Source of the DNA: Tritrichomonas musculus
Lineage: Eukaryota; Parabasalia; Tritrichomonadida; Tritrichomonadidae
NCBI GenBank assembly: GCA_039105265.1
Contig: JAPFFF010000010.1
Location: forward strand, 5,208,001 to 5,272,000
DNA: 64,000 bases
Reading direction: 5' to 3'
Part shown: positions 21,801 to 29,080 of the stretch, one piece after another
Layout of the letters: the number at the start of each line of letters is the position of its first letter
Position numbering within the stretch: position 1 is the first letter of the stretch
Notes under the pieces: generated by a model
Seen by the model: only the letters and a program-made list of their open reading frames with translations
The model's database searches: none
What the model was told of the DNA's origin: nothing
Made by a program: the position numbers and the translations under genes

Positions 21801-23674
21801 TTAATTTTAAAGGACCATTGAATATTCCAAATACAGTTTTATATATCGCAGATGATTCATTCTCAGGTTGTAGTGGATTCACAGGTTCGTTAATAATTCC
21901 AGATTCAGTTATTGGAGTTGGATGGTATGCATTCAGTGGATGTATTGGATTAAATGAATCATTGATACTTGGCAAATCGATGAAAGACATTGGAGTGAAT
22001 TCATTTAAAGGATGTTCAGAATTCACAGGCACACTTACAATTGGAGAAAATGTTAAAACTATTCAAAGCACTGCATTTCGAGGTTTTTCAAAATTCACAG
22101 GACCATTGATTATTCCAAATTCAGTTGAAATGATAGGTGACTCAGCATTTTCAGGATGCACATCTTTTAATGGTACTTTAATTATTCCAGCTAATATTTC
22201 AACGATCGGGAAAAATGCTTTTGCATCGACTAATTTTGCTAGAATAATTTTCCGAGGGTTATATGAGCCTCAATGTGCCAATTCCATTGGATTTCCTCGA
22301 GAACAAATTATTTTGGTTAGAAATCAATATATGAACGAAACATTTTGCACATATAAGATTGATCAAGAATGCTCAGAAAACTGCGATGCATGTGAAAATG
22401 ACTCAGTTTGTTTATTATGCATGAATGGATTTTTTGTTAATTCATCATATTTATGTCAACAATGTGATGATTTATGTAATACATGTAATATTACATCTTC
22501 ATTTTGCACATCATGCTTTGAACATTTTTATTTAGATGGGAATGAATGCCGAATGTGCGACTCTTCATGTAAGGAATGTGAAAAAAACGCCTCATATTGT
22601 ACCGAGTGTAATGAAACACAATATTTATATCAAAACAAATGCTATGAAAGCTGCAGTGAACTTGGCGATGATTATTATAATACTTCTGAAAATGAATGTA
22701 TTAAATGCGAAATCGAGCATTGTGCTAACATCACATACAGCGATTTATGTGTATGTAATTTATGCGATGAACATTATTACTTTTCCTTTGAAAATTCACC
22801 TGTTTGCCAAGAATGCCATGAAACTTGTTTATCTTGTTCATCAACAAAATTCCCTCCACTTGAAAATGAATGCTTGACATGCTATGAAGGATACATTTTA
22901 TCAAATGGAAAATGTTTGCCACCAACAAATCAATTCACAAGATCCAATGAATTTTCATCATCTGATTATTTCAATTCAAAAAACTTTAGTTCATCTAATG
23001 AATTTAGTTTAACAGAATATTTCACAGCAACCAAATTTTTCAGTTTTTCAAATGAATTCAATTTATCTAATGTTTTTAGTTCTTCTGAAGATTTTAGTTT
23101 ATCCAGTAAATTTACTCCATCTAATATTTTCAGCTCATCAAGTGAATTTACAAGTGTTTTTGTATCAAATATAATATCATATGATTCGCAATTGATCACT
23201 TTTTCAGTAAGTTATGTCTTGACATATGTGTCTAGAAAATCCGTTTCATTGTCAGCATCTTTAGGCAATTCATATTCATTTTTGTATAGTTATTTGAATG
23301 GAGAATACACATTAATCTTAACCCAAACAAATATTTATAATTATTTCCCTTACATAATTTACTATTTATCACCTTCTTATACTGCAGAATACATAACAAT
23401 AGAAATTCCAAAGAAAAAAAGAATTTCACGTGAACAGTTTATTGGTGTTGTCTGCGGCTCCACATCAATTTTCTTTTTAACATTGGCGGTTATTGTTTTG
23501 ATTGTAAGAAAGAAAACATCATATAAAATCACGAATGATATTTATGATGATTGTTTTCTTTCATATTCATCAGAAAACAATGTAAAAGAAGTAAAAGATA
23601 AGAGTGAAATCGAAATTAACAAATATGAATCTGATTCACATTCTGATTCTGATGATTTAGGTTTCTTCTTTTGA
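18827..23674 (+). CDS. BspA-like surface protein with eight near-identical 429-bp repeats; start codon not visible
   Basis: The frame is open from just after a stop at 18,824 to 23,674 (over 1,600 codons). The first 1,090 residues are BspA/TpLRR repeats in a higher-order unit of 143 residues (429 bp), each holding six leucine-rich repeats. Units start at 18,887 and every 429 bp to 21,890; the eighth is partial. Next comes a furin-like Cys-rich region (about 22,364-22,925, many CxxC pairs), then a Ser/Phe/Asn-rich linker with repeated F-S-S-S-N-E-F-like motifs, a membrane helix (FIGVVCGSTSIFFLTLAVIV) and an acidic cytoplasmic tail ending DSDDLGFFF. No ATG or signal peptide precedes the first repeat, and the first in-frame ATG (within GKSMKDIG) is inside a repeat. 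The 5' end is therefore probably lost, collapsed in assembly, or in an unseen exon. Confidence 0.88.
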   Translation, partial: FADKAILFEITLCCSGFTGSLIIPDSVIEIGWYAFSGCIGLNESLILGKSMKDIGVNSFKGCSEFTGTLTIGENVKTIQSTAFRGFSKFTGSLIIPNSVEMIGDSAFSGCSNFTELILPNNITRIEKSTFSKCINFKGPLNIPNTVLYIADDSFSGCSGFTGSLIIPDSVIEIGWYAFSGCIGLNESLILGKSMKDIGVNSFKGCSEFTGILTIGENVKSIQSTAFRGFSKFTGPLIIPNSVEMIGDSAFSGCSNFTELILPNNITRIEKSTFSKCINFKGPLNIPNTVLYIADDSFSGCSGFTGSLIIPDSVIEIGWYAFSGCIGLNESLILGKSMKDIGVNSFKGCSEFTGTLTIGENVKSIQSTAFRGFSKFTGSLIIPNSVEMIGDSAFSGCSNFTELILPNNITRIEKSTFSKCINFKGPLNIPNTVLYIADDSFSGCSGFTGSLIIPDSVIGVGWYAFSGCIGLNESLILGKSMKDIGVNSFKGCSEFTGTLTIGENVKTIQSTAFRDFSKFTGPLIIPNSVEMIGDSAFSGCSNFTELILPNNITRIEQSTFSKCSGFTGSLNIPNTVLYIADDSFSGCSGFTGSLIIPDSVIGVGWYAFSGCIGLNESLILGKSMKDIGVNSFKGCSEFTGTLTIGENVKSIQSTAFRGFSKFTGPLIIPNSVEMIGDSAFSGCSNFTELILPNNITRIEQSTFSKCINFKGPLNIPNTVLYIADDSFSGCSGFTGSLIIPDSVIGVGWYAFSGCIGLNESLILGKSMKDIGVNSFKGCSEFTGTLTIGENVKTIQSTAFRDFSKFTGSLIIPNSVEMIGDSAFSGCSNFTELILPNNITRIEQSTFSKCINFKGPLNIPNTVLYIADDSFSGCSGFTGSLIIPDSVIEIGWYAFSGCIGLNESLILGKSMKDIGVNSFKGCSEFTGTLTIGENVKTIQSTAFRGFSKFTGPLIIPNSVEMIGDSAFSGCSNFTELILPNNITRIEKSTFSKCINFKGPLNIPNTVLYIADDSFSGCSGFTGSLIIPDSVIGVGWYAFSGCIGLNESLILGKSMKDIGVNSFKGCSEFTGTLTIGENVKTIQSTAFRGFSKFTGPLIIPNSVEMIGDSAFSGCTSFNGTLIIPANISTIGKNAFASTNFARIIFRGLYEPQCANSIGFPREQIILVRNQYMNETFCTYKIDQECSENCDACENDSVCLLCMNGFFVNSSYLCQQCDDLCNTCNITSSFCTSCFEHFYLDGNECRMCDSSCKECEKNASYCTECNETQYLYQNKCYESCSELGDDYYNTSENECIKCEIEHCANITYSDLCVCNLCDEHYYFSFENSPVCQECHETCLSCSSTKFPPLENECLTCYEGYILSNGKCLPPTNQFTRSNEFSSSDYFNSKNFSSSNEFSLTEYFTATKFFSFSNEFNLSNVFSSSEDFSLSSKFTPSNIFSSSSEFTSVFVSNIISYDSQLITFSVSYVLTYVSRKSVSLSASLGNSYSFLYSYLNGEYTLILTQTNIYNYFPYIIYYLSPSYTAEYITIEIPKKKRISREQFIGVVCGSTSIFFLTLAVIVLIVRKKTSYKITNDIYDDCFLSYSSENNVKEVKDKSEIEINKYESDSHSDSDDLGFFF
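18887..22160 (+). repeat. Tandem array of 429-bp coding repeats, seven full and one partial
   Basis: Units begin at 18,887, 19,316, 19,745, 20,174, 20,603, 21,032, 21,461 and 21,890, an exact 429-bp period. They are nearly identical at the DNA level. The few variable sites are shuffled between units: VIEIG or VIGVG, VKT or VKS, RGF or RDF, GS or GP before LIIPNS, and RIEK or RIEQ. This mosaic pattern indicates unequal crossing-over and gene conversion in the array. Confidence 0.95.
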
Positions 23675-23913
23675 TGATGGCTCAGTAATAATAATAATAT
23701 TAATGTATTTTAAAAGTCTTTGAAAGATTTAGAAAATATACTTTTGATTGATTTGATTCAAATGTGATTTTATAAATGATATGATAAAATGAATGATGCC
23801 ATTTGAATTTCATTGAGAGGCAAAAATTTTAAATGATATTAAATTATACTTTGAATGATAAAGTCTTTTTGAGATTGATCAAAATACAGCTAAAGTATTG
23901 ATGGTTTATACAA

Positions 23914-23953
<40 letters not shown>

Positions 23954-24087
23954 CAAAAGTTATTTTCCTTATGAATTAATAATATAAAACTATTATTAAC
24001 TCTTAAAAATGTAGTTTATTATAAAAGAGAGAGTGTGTGAGTGTTATGATTCATACTTGATTTGTTCCTTAGAAAATATGATTCAAT
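23675..24087. other. Intergenic with a long A run
   Basis: Contains an uninterrupted run of about 31 A near 23,917-23,947 and a (GA/GT)-rich patch near 24,027-24,043. No gene is seen. Confidence 0.55.
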
Positions 24088-25200
24088 TTATTTTTTCTTC
24101 TTTTTCTTTTGATCTTCTAAATCTTTAATCCTTCTATCTTTTTCTTTTAATTGCGTTTTTAAGCTTTCAATTTCATTTTTTAGATTTAAATTTTCTATTT
24201 CTAAGTCGCTGCCAATTTTAGGTTTTTCCAAAGGTTTCTCTTTCTTACTAACAATTTCTTCACAACGCAAAATAACCAATTTTTTTAAGTGCTGGAGGCA
24301 TTCTTCATTGTGTTCAGGAGTGAAGCCTTGTGATGAGCCATTTACTTCTAATATGATATGATTTCCATTTTTATCAATTATTGCATCTATGGCAAAACAA
24401 TCCATTCCGGGAAGAGCATTTCTTACTTCATCGACCCACATTTTGTACATTGGCGTCATTTCTATGTCTTCACGAATATTTGTATATCCGTAATTAACTT
24501 TCCAACCACATGAAACGCGTTTGTGGACTCGATAATAATCAGGAGCAATAAAACAAATTCGTATTTCATACTCGGAATCAATTAATGGCTCTGCTGCGCA
24601 GTAATAATTATCAATTGCAACAATACTTCTAATATCTTCAAAATCATGCCCATCACGAACCCGAATTTTGCCATATCCTGCATGAGGAAATGAATATTTT
24701 ATTACAAAGGGAGCACTTGGAGATATGATCATTTCTTGTGAATCTGAATAATAATATTGTTCAATGAGAGGAAAGTTTTCTTTACCAATTCTTTGTTGTA
24801 TTCCTTTAAGGATCCCAAACATAATTGGACGTTCTAAATCAAAAATGAGGGAATCAAATGAGTTAATCATGGGAATATTACTATGAATTAAGCCATAAAG
24901 AATATTTCGGTAATCTGGCTTCTTGCCAAGTCTTTTACTAATAAATTGAATACAAGAGCGAAAAAGAACGAGGTCAGGCTTTATCGATAATTTATTTTTT
25001 TGAAATTCATATTTGATTTTCTGCGGAGGAAAAAGACTTACTACTGGATAATTTTCATATGATGAAATACCAATATCTTCAATTGAAGCTTGCTCAATTT
25101 TGAATTTGTCTTTGCAATCTTCACATAATTTATACCAATCTTCATCCTCGTCCACTGTATGAATTACTAAAACGACTGGAAGTTCTTTATTTTTACTCAT
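24088..25200 (-). CDS. Synapsin-like ATP-grasp protein with C-terminal coiled coil
   Basis: A 370-residue protein. Residues 1-100 form the pre-ATP-grasp part, with PDLVLFRS at 75-82 as in synapsin. The rest follows the order of the synapsin core: SNIPMINSFDS (107-117), FPLIEQYYY (143-151), FVIKYSFPHAGYGKIRV (165-181), the DFEDI...VAIDNYYCAAEPLID segment (186-208) with YEIRICFI after it, and MYKMWVDEVR then DCFAIDAIIDKNG and ILEVNGSSQGF (251-293). Lys168, Glu204 and Glu285-Asn287 sit where ATP-grasp enzymes bind ATP and Mg. Residues 330-370 are a charged coiled coil ending in a lysine run. Animal synapsins bind ATP and tether vesicles; what this one does is unknown. The start is an ATG with an initiator-like TCATTTTT just upstream. 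Confidence 0.85.
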   Translation of the reverse strand: MSKNKELPVVLVIHTVDEDEDWYKLCEDCKDKFKIEQASIEDIGISSYENYPVVSLFPPQKIKYEFQKNKLSIKPDLVLFRSCIQFISKRLGKKPDYRNILYGLIHSNIPMINSFDSLIFDLERPIMFGILKGIQQRIGKENFPLIEQYYYSDSQEMIISPSAPFVIKYSFPHAGYGKIRVRDGHDFEDIRSIVAIDNYYCAAEPLIDSEYEIRICFIAPDYYRVHKRVSCGWKVNYGYTNIREDIEMTPMYKMWVDEVRNALPGMDCFAIDAIIDKNGNHIILEVNGSSQGFTPEHNEECLQHLKKLVILRCEEIVSKKEKPLEKPKIGSDLEIENLNLKNEIESLKTQLKEKDRRIKDLEDQKKKKKK

Positions 25201-25206
25201 CCTATA

Positions 25207-25214
25207 AAAAATGA
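25207..25214 (-). promoter_or_regulatory. Initiator-like element of the synapsin-like gene
   Basis: TCATTTTT on the minus strand, starting 14 bases before the ATG at 25,200. It fits the trichomonad TCA-pyrimidine-T initiator. Confidence 0.45.
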
Positions 25215-25921
25215 ACTAATTTATATATAAAATTATACATTTTATAATTTTTGTAATGTTTATAAAAAATCAGCCCAGCCAAATTATGATTCAATTTTTT
25301 TTTTTTTTTTAACTTTTTGAAATTAATTACTTTTACAGCTATTTAAGAGGTAAAGTAGGGTATACGAACACCCAAAAAAGAATGTTTACATCAATGTAAT
25401 AAACTGATTATAATTATAATCAAATATGTATTCAAAATGGAATAAACGAAAAAAATAAAAGAAATGTTATTATAATAACATTTTTTAATTTTATTTAGGC
25501 TTGTTATTTTGAGAATCGATATTAAAAACGTCACTTTTTTACGTCTGATACTCGATTATCAGTTTAAAAATCTGATATCGAGATTATCGATTATCAAGAT
25601 ATCAGATTTGAAATGTGATATAAAAATAATTGTAAACTTGATATCAATTACTGAGATCTCGAGATCTCAAACAGATTTATCTTTTTTAATAATTGAATAA
25701 AAAATAATGAAAAGCATGATTTAATCTCATGAGAATTAATCTTTGAATATTTTAAAATCTTCTTCGTCATCTTTATTGATGAAAGAGATGAAAAAATCAT
25801 GAAAATATCTTTTCTCTCTGTCGAAAAAAAGATGTCCATCAAAAATATTTTGGAACTTTTTGAATCATTAATTTTATTGAAATTTTGAAACCCTTATTTT
25901 TTTAAAAAAAAAATGAAAAAA
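25215..25921. other. Intergenic with a cluster of ATCGAT/GATATC motifs and an 18-bp palindrome
   Basis: Between 25,510 and 25,670 the sequence is dense in short self-complementary motifs (ATCGAT, CGATTATC, GATATC) and ends with the perfect palindrome TGAGATCTCGAGATCTCA at 25,652-25,669. No coding frame is convincing. The texture resembles the subterminal region of the hAT-like ends elsewhere in the window, but no CAGGG terminus or target duplication is visible. Confidence 0.4.
25916..25921 (-). terminator. Pol III T-run terminator of the tRNA
   Basis: Six thymines on the minus strand follow the tRNA discriminator base directly, with a further T10 run a few bases later. Confidence 0.7.
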
Positions 25922-25994
25922 TACACAGCCTGGGAATCGAACCCAGATCTCAAGTGTGGTGGACTCGTATGCTTAACCGTTACACCAGCTATGT
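25922..25994 (-). tRNA. tRNA, anticodon loop reads CCACCAC (ACC, nominally Gly)
   Basis: Reverse complement folds into a full 73-nt cloverleaf: acceptor ACATAGC/GCTGTGT (7 pairs, one T-G), a D arm with GG in the loop and A14, anticodon stem CGAGT/ACTTG, a four-base variable loop, T arm CTGGG-TTCGATT-CCCAG and discriminator A. The internal A box (TGGTGTAACGG) and B box (GGTTCGATTCC) are good, and a T6 terminator follows. The central triplet of the seven-base loop is ACC, which would read GGU glycine codons, but position 33 is C where nearly all tRNAs have U, and eukaryotic glycine tRNAs normally carry GCC, UCC or CCC. Identity is therefore uncertain. It may be a mutated or specialised tRNA. 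Confidence 0.82.
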
Positions 25995-26777
25995 CTCTAT
26001 TTTTATCCTTGATAATAATTATTTTTTGATGAAATAACAAATTTAAATGGAGTAAAAGCAATTGATTGAAATTGTAAATTGGATCATTCATCTATAACTA
26101 TTATTATACATAAATAGGAATCTCTACTTAAATTTGGTATGCTTTGTTTGCAACCAAACAAAAACTCAAATTTTTTTTAAAATTCATAAAAGGAACAAAT
26201 TTTTGAAAGCACAATAACAATATTTTTAAGCACAATTAAACGAAGATAATATTCATATCGAAGATAGTCCATTTTATCGAAGACCCGTATCCTATACACC
26301 AGTATTTACTATTGTTAAATGATTTTTCTTGTTAAAATGTTAATTTGGCAACCATATGATTCGTATTTTGTATTGCAATGAATGGAATGATGTCAACTGT
26401 TGTCATTGCATCATATTTTAAGAATAAAATGTAGATATTATATAAATATGTTCATATTATTATAAATGATGCCTATTTGAATGTAGAGAAATTAATAAAT
26501 TAAAACTTATGAACTTTTATTTATAATTCAATTTTTGTTTTACAATAGTTAAGTGTTCTCCTTCCCAAATCCACATTCTCTTCCCTAAACAATTCTATAT
26601 ATATTTTGAGAATGTTTTTTTTTTTTTAAGAAACAATTCAATAGTCATTGAATTATTTGAGATCTCAGAAACCAACAGAAAAAATAATTGCTTTCAATTT
26701 AAAAAGTTAGAACTATAATAAATTCGCAATCTTTATTTTAATAATATTTTAAATACATTTTATATAATATATAATCT
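25995..26777. other. Intergenic, no gene seen
   Basis: AT-rich spacer between the tRNA and the Myb gene, with no recognised element. Confidence 0.55.
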
Positions 26778-27347
26778 TTACATGTTTTCATTCTTGTGCG
26801 TTAGTAAATAACTCTCACATGTCTGTGTAGCTATATTTATTCCATTTTTTATTTTATGAATTGGAATTGTTTTAGTTTTTAATGGAGGAATCAAATCCAT
26901 TTGTTTATTATATTCTATTATTTCATCTGACATATCATGTTTTTCTTCTTGAATTTTTGATTTATTGTCATTATTCGAATATTGATTATGTTTTGAAAGA
27001 AAATATTCCCATCTATTTTTTATACAGATAGCACTTCTTCCTGGGAAAAATGGTTTCATTTTTGCCCATTGACGTCCCATTTCATTAAATTTTTTATTTA
27101 ATAAAATATCTTCTTCTTTCGTCCATTCTCCATAAAAATACCCAGGCATTAAATAATTGAAATATCTATCTCTACATTGACGTCCTGTTCTTCCTGGTAA
27201 CATTAAAGCAATTTGGTCCCAATTTTTGGGACCATAATTATTAACAAGATGAACAATAACTGAATCTTCTTTTTCTGTAAACTTTTTCCTAATCAATGAT
27301 GTTTGAATTGCTGTTAGTGGTATCTGTGGTATTATTAGATAACTCAT
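26778..27347 (-). CDS. R2R3 Myb-like DNA-binding protein
   Basis: A 189-residue protein typical in size for trichomonad Myb factors. The R2 repeat spans about residues 22-68 (KFTEKEDSVIVHLV...NWDQIALMLPGRTGRQCRDRYFNYL), and R3 about 73-118 (GEWTKEEDILLNKKFNEMGRQWAKMKPFFPGRSAICIKNRW). The recognition helices GRTGRQCRDRY and GRSAICIKNRW match the form seen in Trichomonas Myb regulators. The C-terminal 70 residues are polar and unstructured. It should be a nuclear transcription regulator; related proteins in Trichomonas vaginalis control iron-responsive adhesin genes and initiator-like sites. The start is an ATG. Confidence 0.93.
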   Translation of the reverse strand: MSYLIIPQIPLTAIQTSLIRKKFTEKEDSVIVHLVNNYGPKNWDQIALMLPGRTGRQCRDRYFNYLMPGYFYGEWTKEEDILLNKKFNEMGRQWAKMKPFFPGRSAICIKNRWEYFLSKHNQYSNNDNKSKIQEEKHDMSDEIIEYNKQMDLIPPLKTKTIPIHKIKNGINIATQTCESYLLTHKNENM

Positions 27348-27649
27348 TTTTTTATTTTAAAAAACATCAATTTTAGAATTCAATTTATTCAAATATTCAA
27401 TTATTAAACTATTTTTATATCATTCAAAAAGTGGTAACTTAGCAAAGAATTCAAAATTAAATGAAGAAATTTGAATAGATTTCAATAGAGATAATGCATT
27501 TTTCTGGAAAAAAGTTGCACTTTCAAGGATCGTTCAAGCTTTTTGAGAAGGATGTTTTCAATATAAAAAATATGTTTTCATTTGATAAATAATTATTGTA
27601 GAAGTCTTTAAAAAAAAAAAAAAAAATATTAATTATCATGTAATGTTTG
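27348..27649. other. Intergenic, no gene seen
   Basis: AT-rich, with a 16-A run near 27,611-27,627. No gene seen. Confidence 0.5.
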
Positions 27650-27659
27650 ATGAGAATAA

Positions 27660-28830
27660 AAAAATGATCAGTAAAAAATGGAAAAAAAAAAGTGTTGTTC
27701 AGTGGATATTAGATCATCCTGAGTTAGACACTTTAAAGATTACAAATAAAGAGGATTGATTGTTTGCATCTTTATCTTTCTTCTATTGAAGATCATGATT
27801 CAAATTTAACTGATCAGACTCTTTATTTTGATGATGAATTTAGTATCACCATCAACTGCATTTTATTTCTTCAAGTTGAGGAATTTAAATGCATATTTGC
27901 CCTATAATCATATACATAAATATCTTAAAAAATACCTAATAAATATATAAAAATAGAAGACAATTTAGCATAAAAAAGTGTAATTTATTTTTTATAAATA
28001 GATATATTTCAAACATCACGCTCAATTCATATTGTAGATCTATTTTTTGTTAGCCAGAATTTCTAATATAATCAGATTACAATAAGTTATAATTTGACAA
28101 AAATAAAAAATCATATATTATATAATTTAAATCTATGATATGTCTTGAGTAAGTCGCAAATTGTTGTTAGAAAGTCAGTAATTGTTCCCAAAAAATATCA
28201 TACAGTATTATATATATATATATCATTTAATAAAAATTGAGATTTAACAATAAAAAAACATTGAAAATGTAGTTAGCATAAATAATTCGTGTAATTAATA
28301 GAAAAAAGCATTGCCATGACACTATTTTTTTTTTACTATTATGCAAAGGATTCCTTATATTCATTATCAAATACAAAAAATCAGACAAAAGTTGGTGTTT
28401 CTTTTCAAATAAATCATGATCCAAACAACAAAGATTTATATAAAAATGTGACCTTTACACATAATGGCCCACTTTTACAACAGATTCCTATTTTAATTTT
28501 ATTTATACAATAAGTCAAAGTAATAATACTTCAAAAACAACTGGAAAGTTTGTCACAGGATTTTTAACAACTCATGTTTTGCCAAACGATGATAAAAAAC
28601 AGATTCAAAAAAAAAATAAAATGATGATGTAAAATCAATTTTTTTCATATAATGAAGCCAATATTGTTGTGTGACAGCTCAAATTGCTGAGAATAAAAGA
28701 AGTTTGTTTATAGCATTGATTTGTATTCATTAGGATAGAAATGAGAAAATTGCTAATAATAATCAAAATTAATCATATAGGAAGACCACATGCTGAAAAG
28801 CTTAAAGATTTCATAAATGGTAAAAAATTA
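27660..28830 (+). pseudogene. Degraded coding remnant, unknown family
   Basis: Several short plus-strand stretches read like protein but are broken by stops and frame changes: SKKWKKKSVVQWILDHPELD near 27,670; KVGVSFQINHDPNNKDLYKN near 28,390; KFVTGFLTTHVLPNDDKKQ near 28,550; and IGRPHAEKLKDF near 28,780. Their amino-acid composition is unlike the AT-rich spacer around them. They may be pieces of one decayed gene or of two. I do not recognise the family, and the limits are approximate. Confidence 0.4.
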
Positions 28831-29080
28831 TTATCTAGTTTTTATATAGCATGTCTATAACAAACTTTTTCAACGATTCTTTTTCTAGAAAATAAACGTA
28901 TTTTTTTAGATTCTTAACGTACCTTTTTTTCCATATAAGAAATAGCTTGTTTTACCATTGTTATAGATTATTTAAACAAAAATGAATTGAGTGCTTTATA
29001 GATTTACAATTTGTATATTTTTTATATTTTCTTTGCAAAAACGGTTATAAACTATTCAAATATCTTAATTTTCGATTTAT

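Noticed and set aside
19060-22032. Long minus-strand open frames (up to 418 codons) with a repeated MPVNSEHPLNEF pattern
   Set aside because: They are antisense shadows of the 429-bp BspA repeats: a unit without stops on the reverse strand stays open when repeated. The sense frame has leucine-rich repeats, a Cys-rich region and a membrane helix; the antisense has no domain and recurs only because the unit does.
28200-28222. Short TATATA tract as a promoter
   Set aside because: TA repeats are common in this DNA, and trichomonads use an initiator rather than a TATA box.
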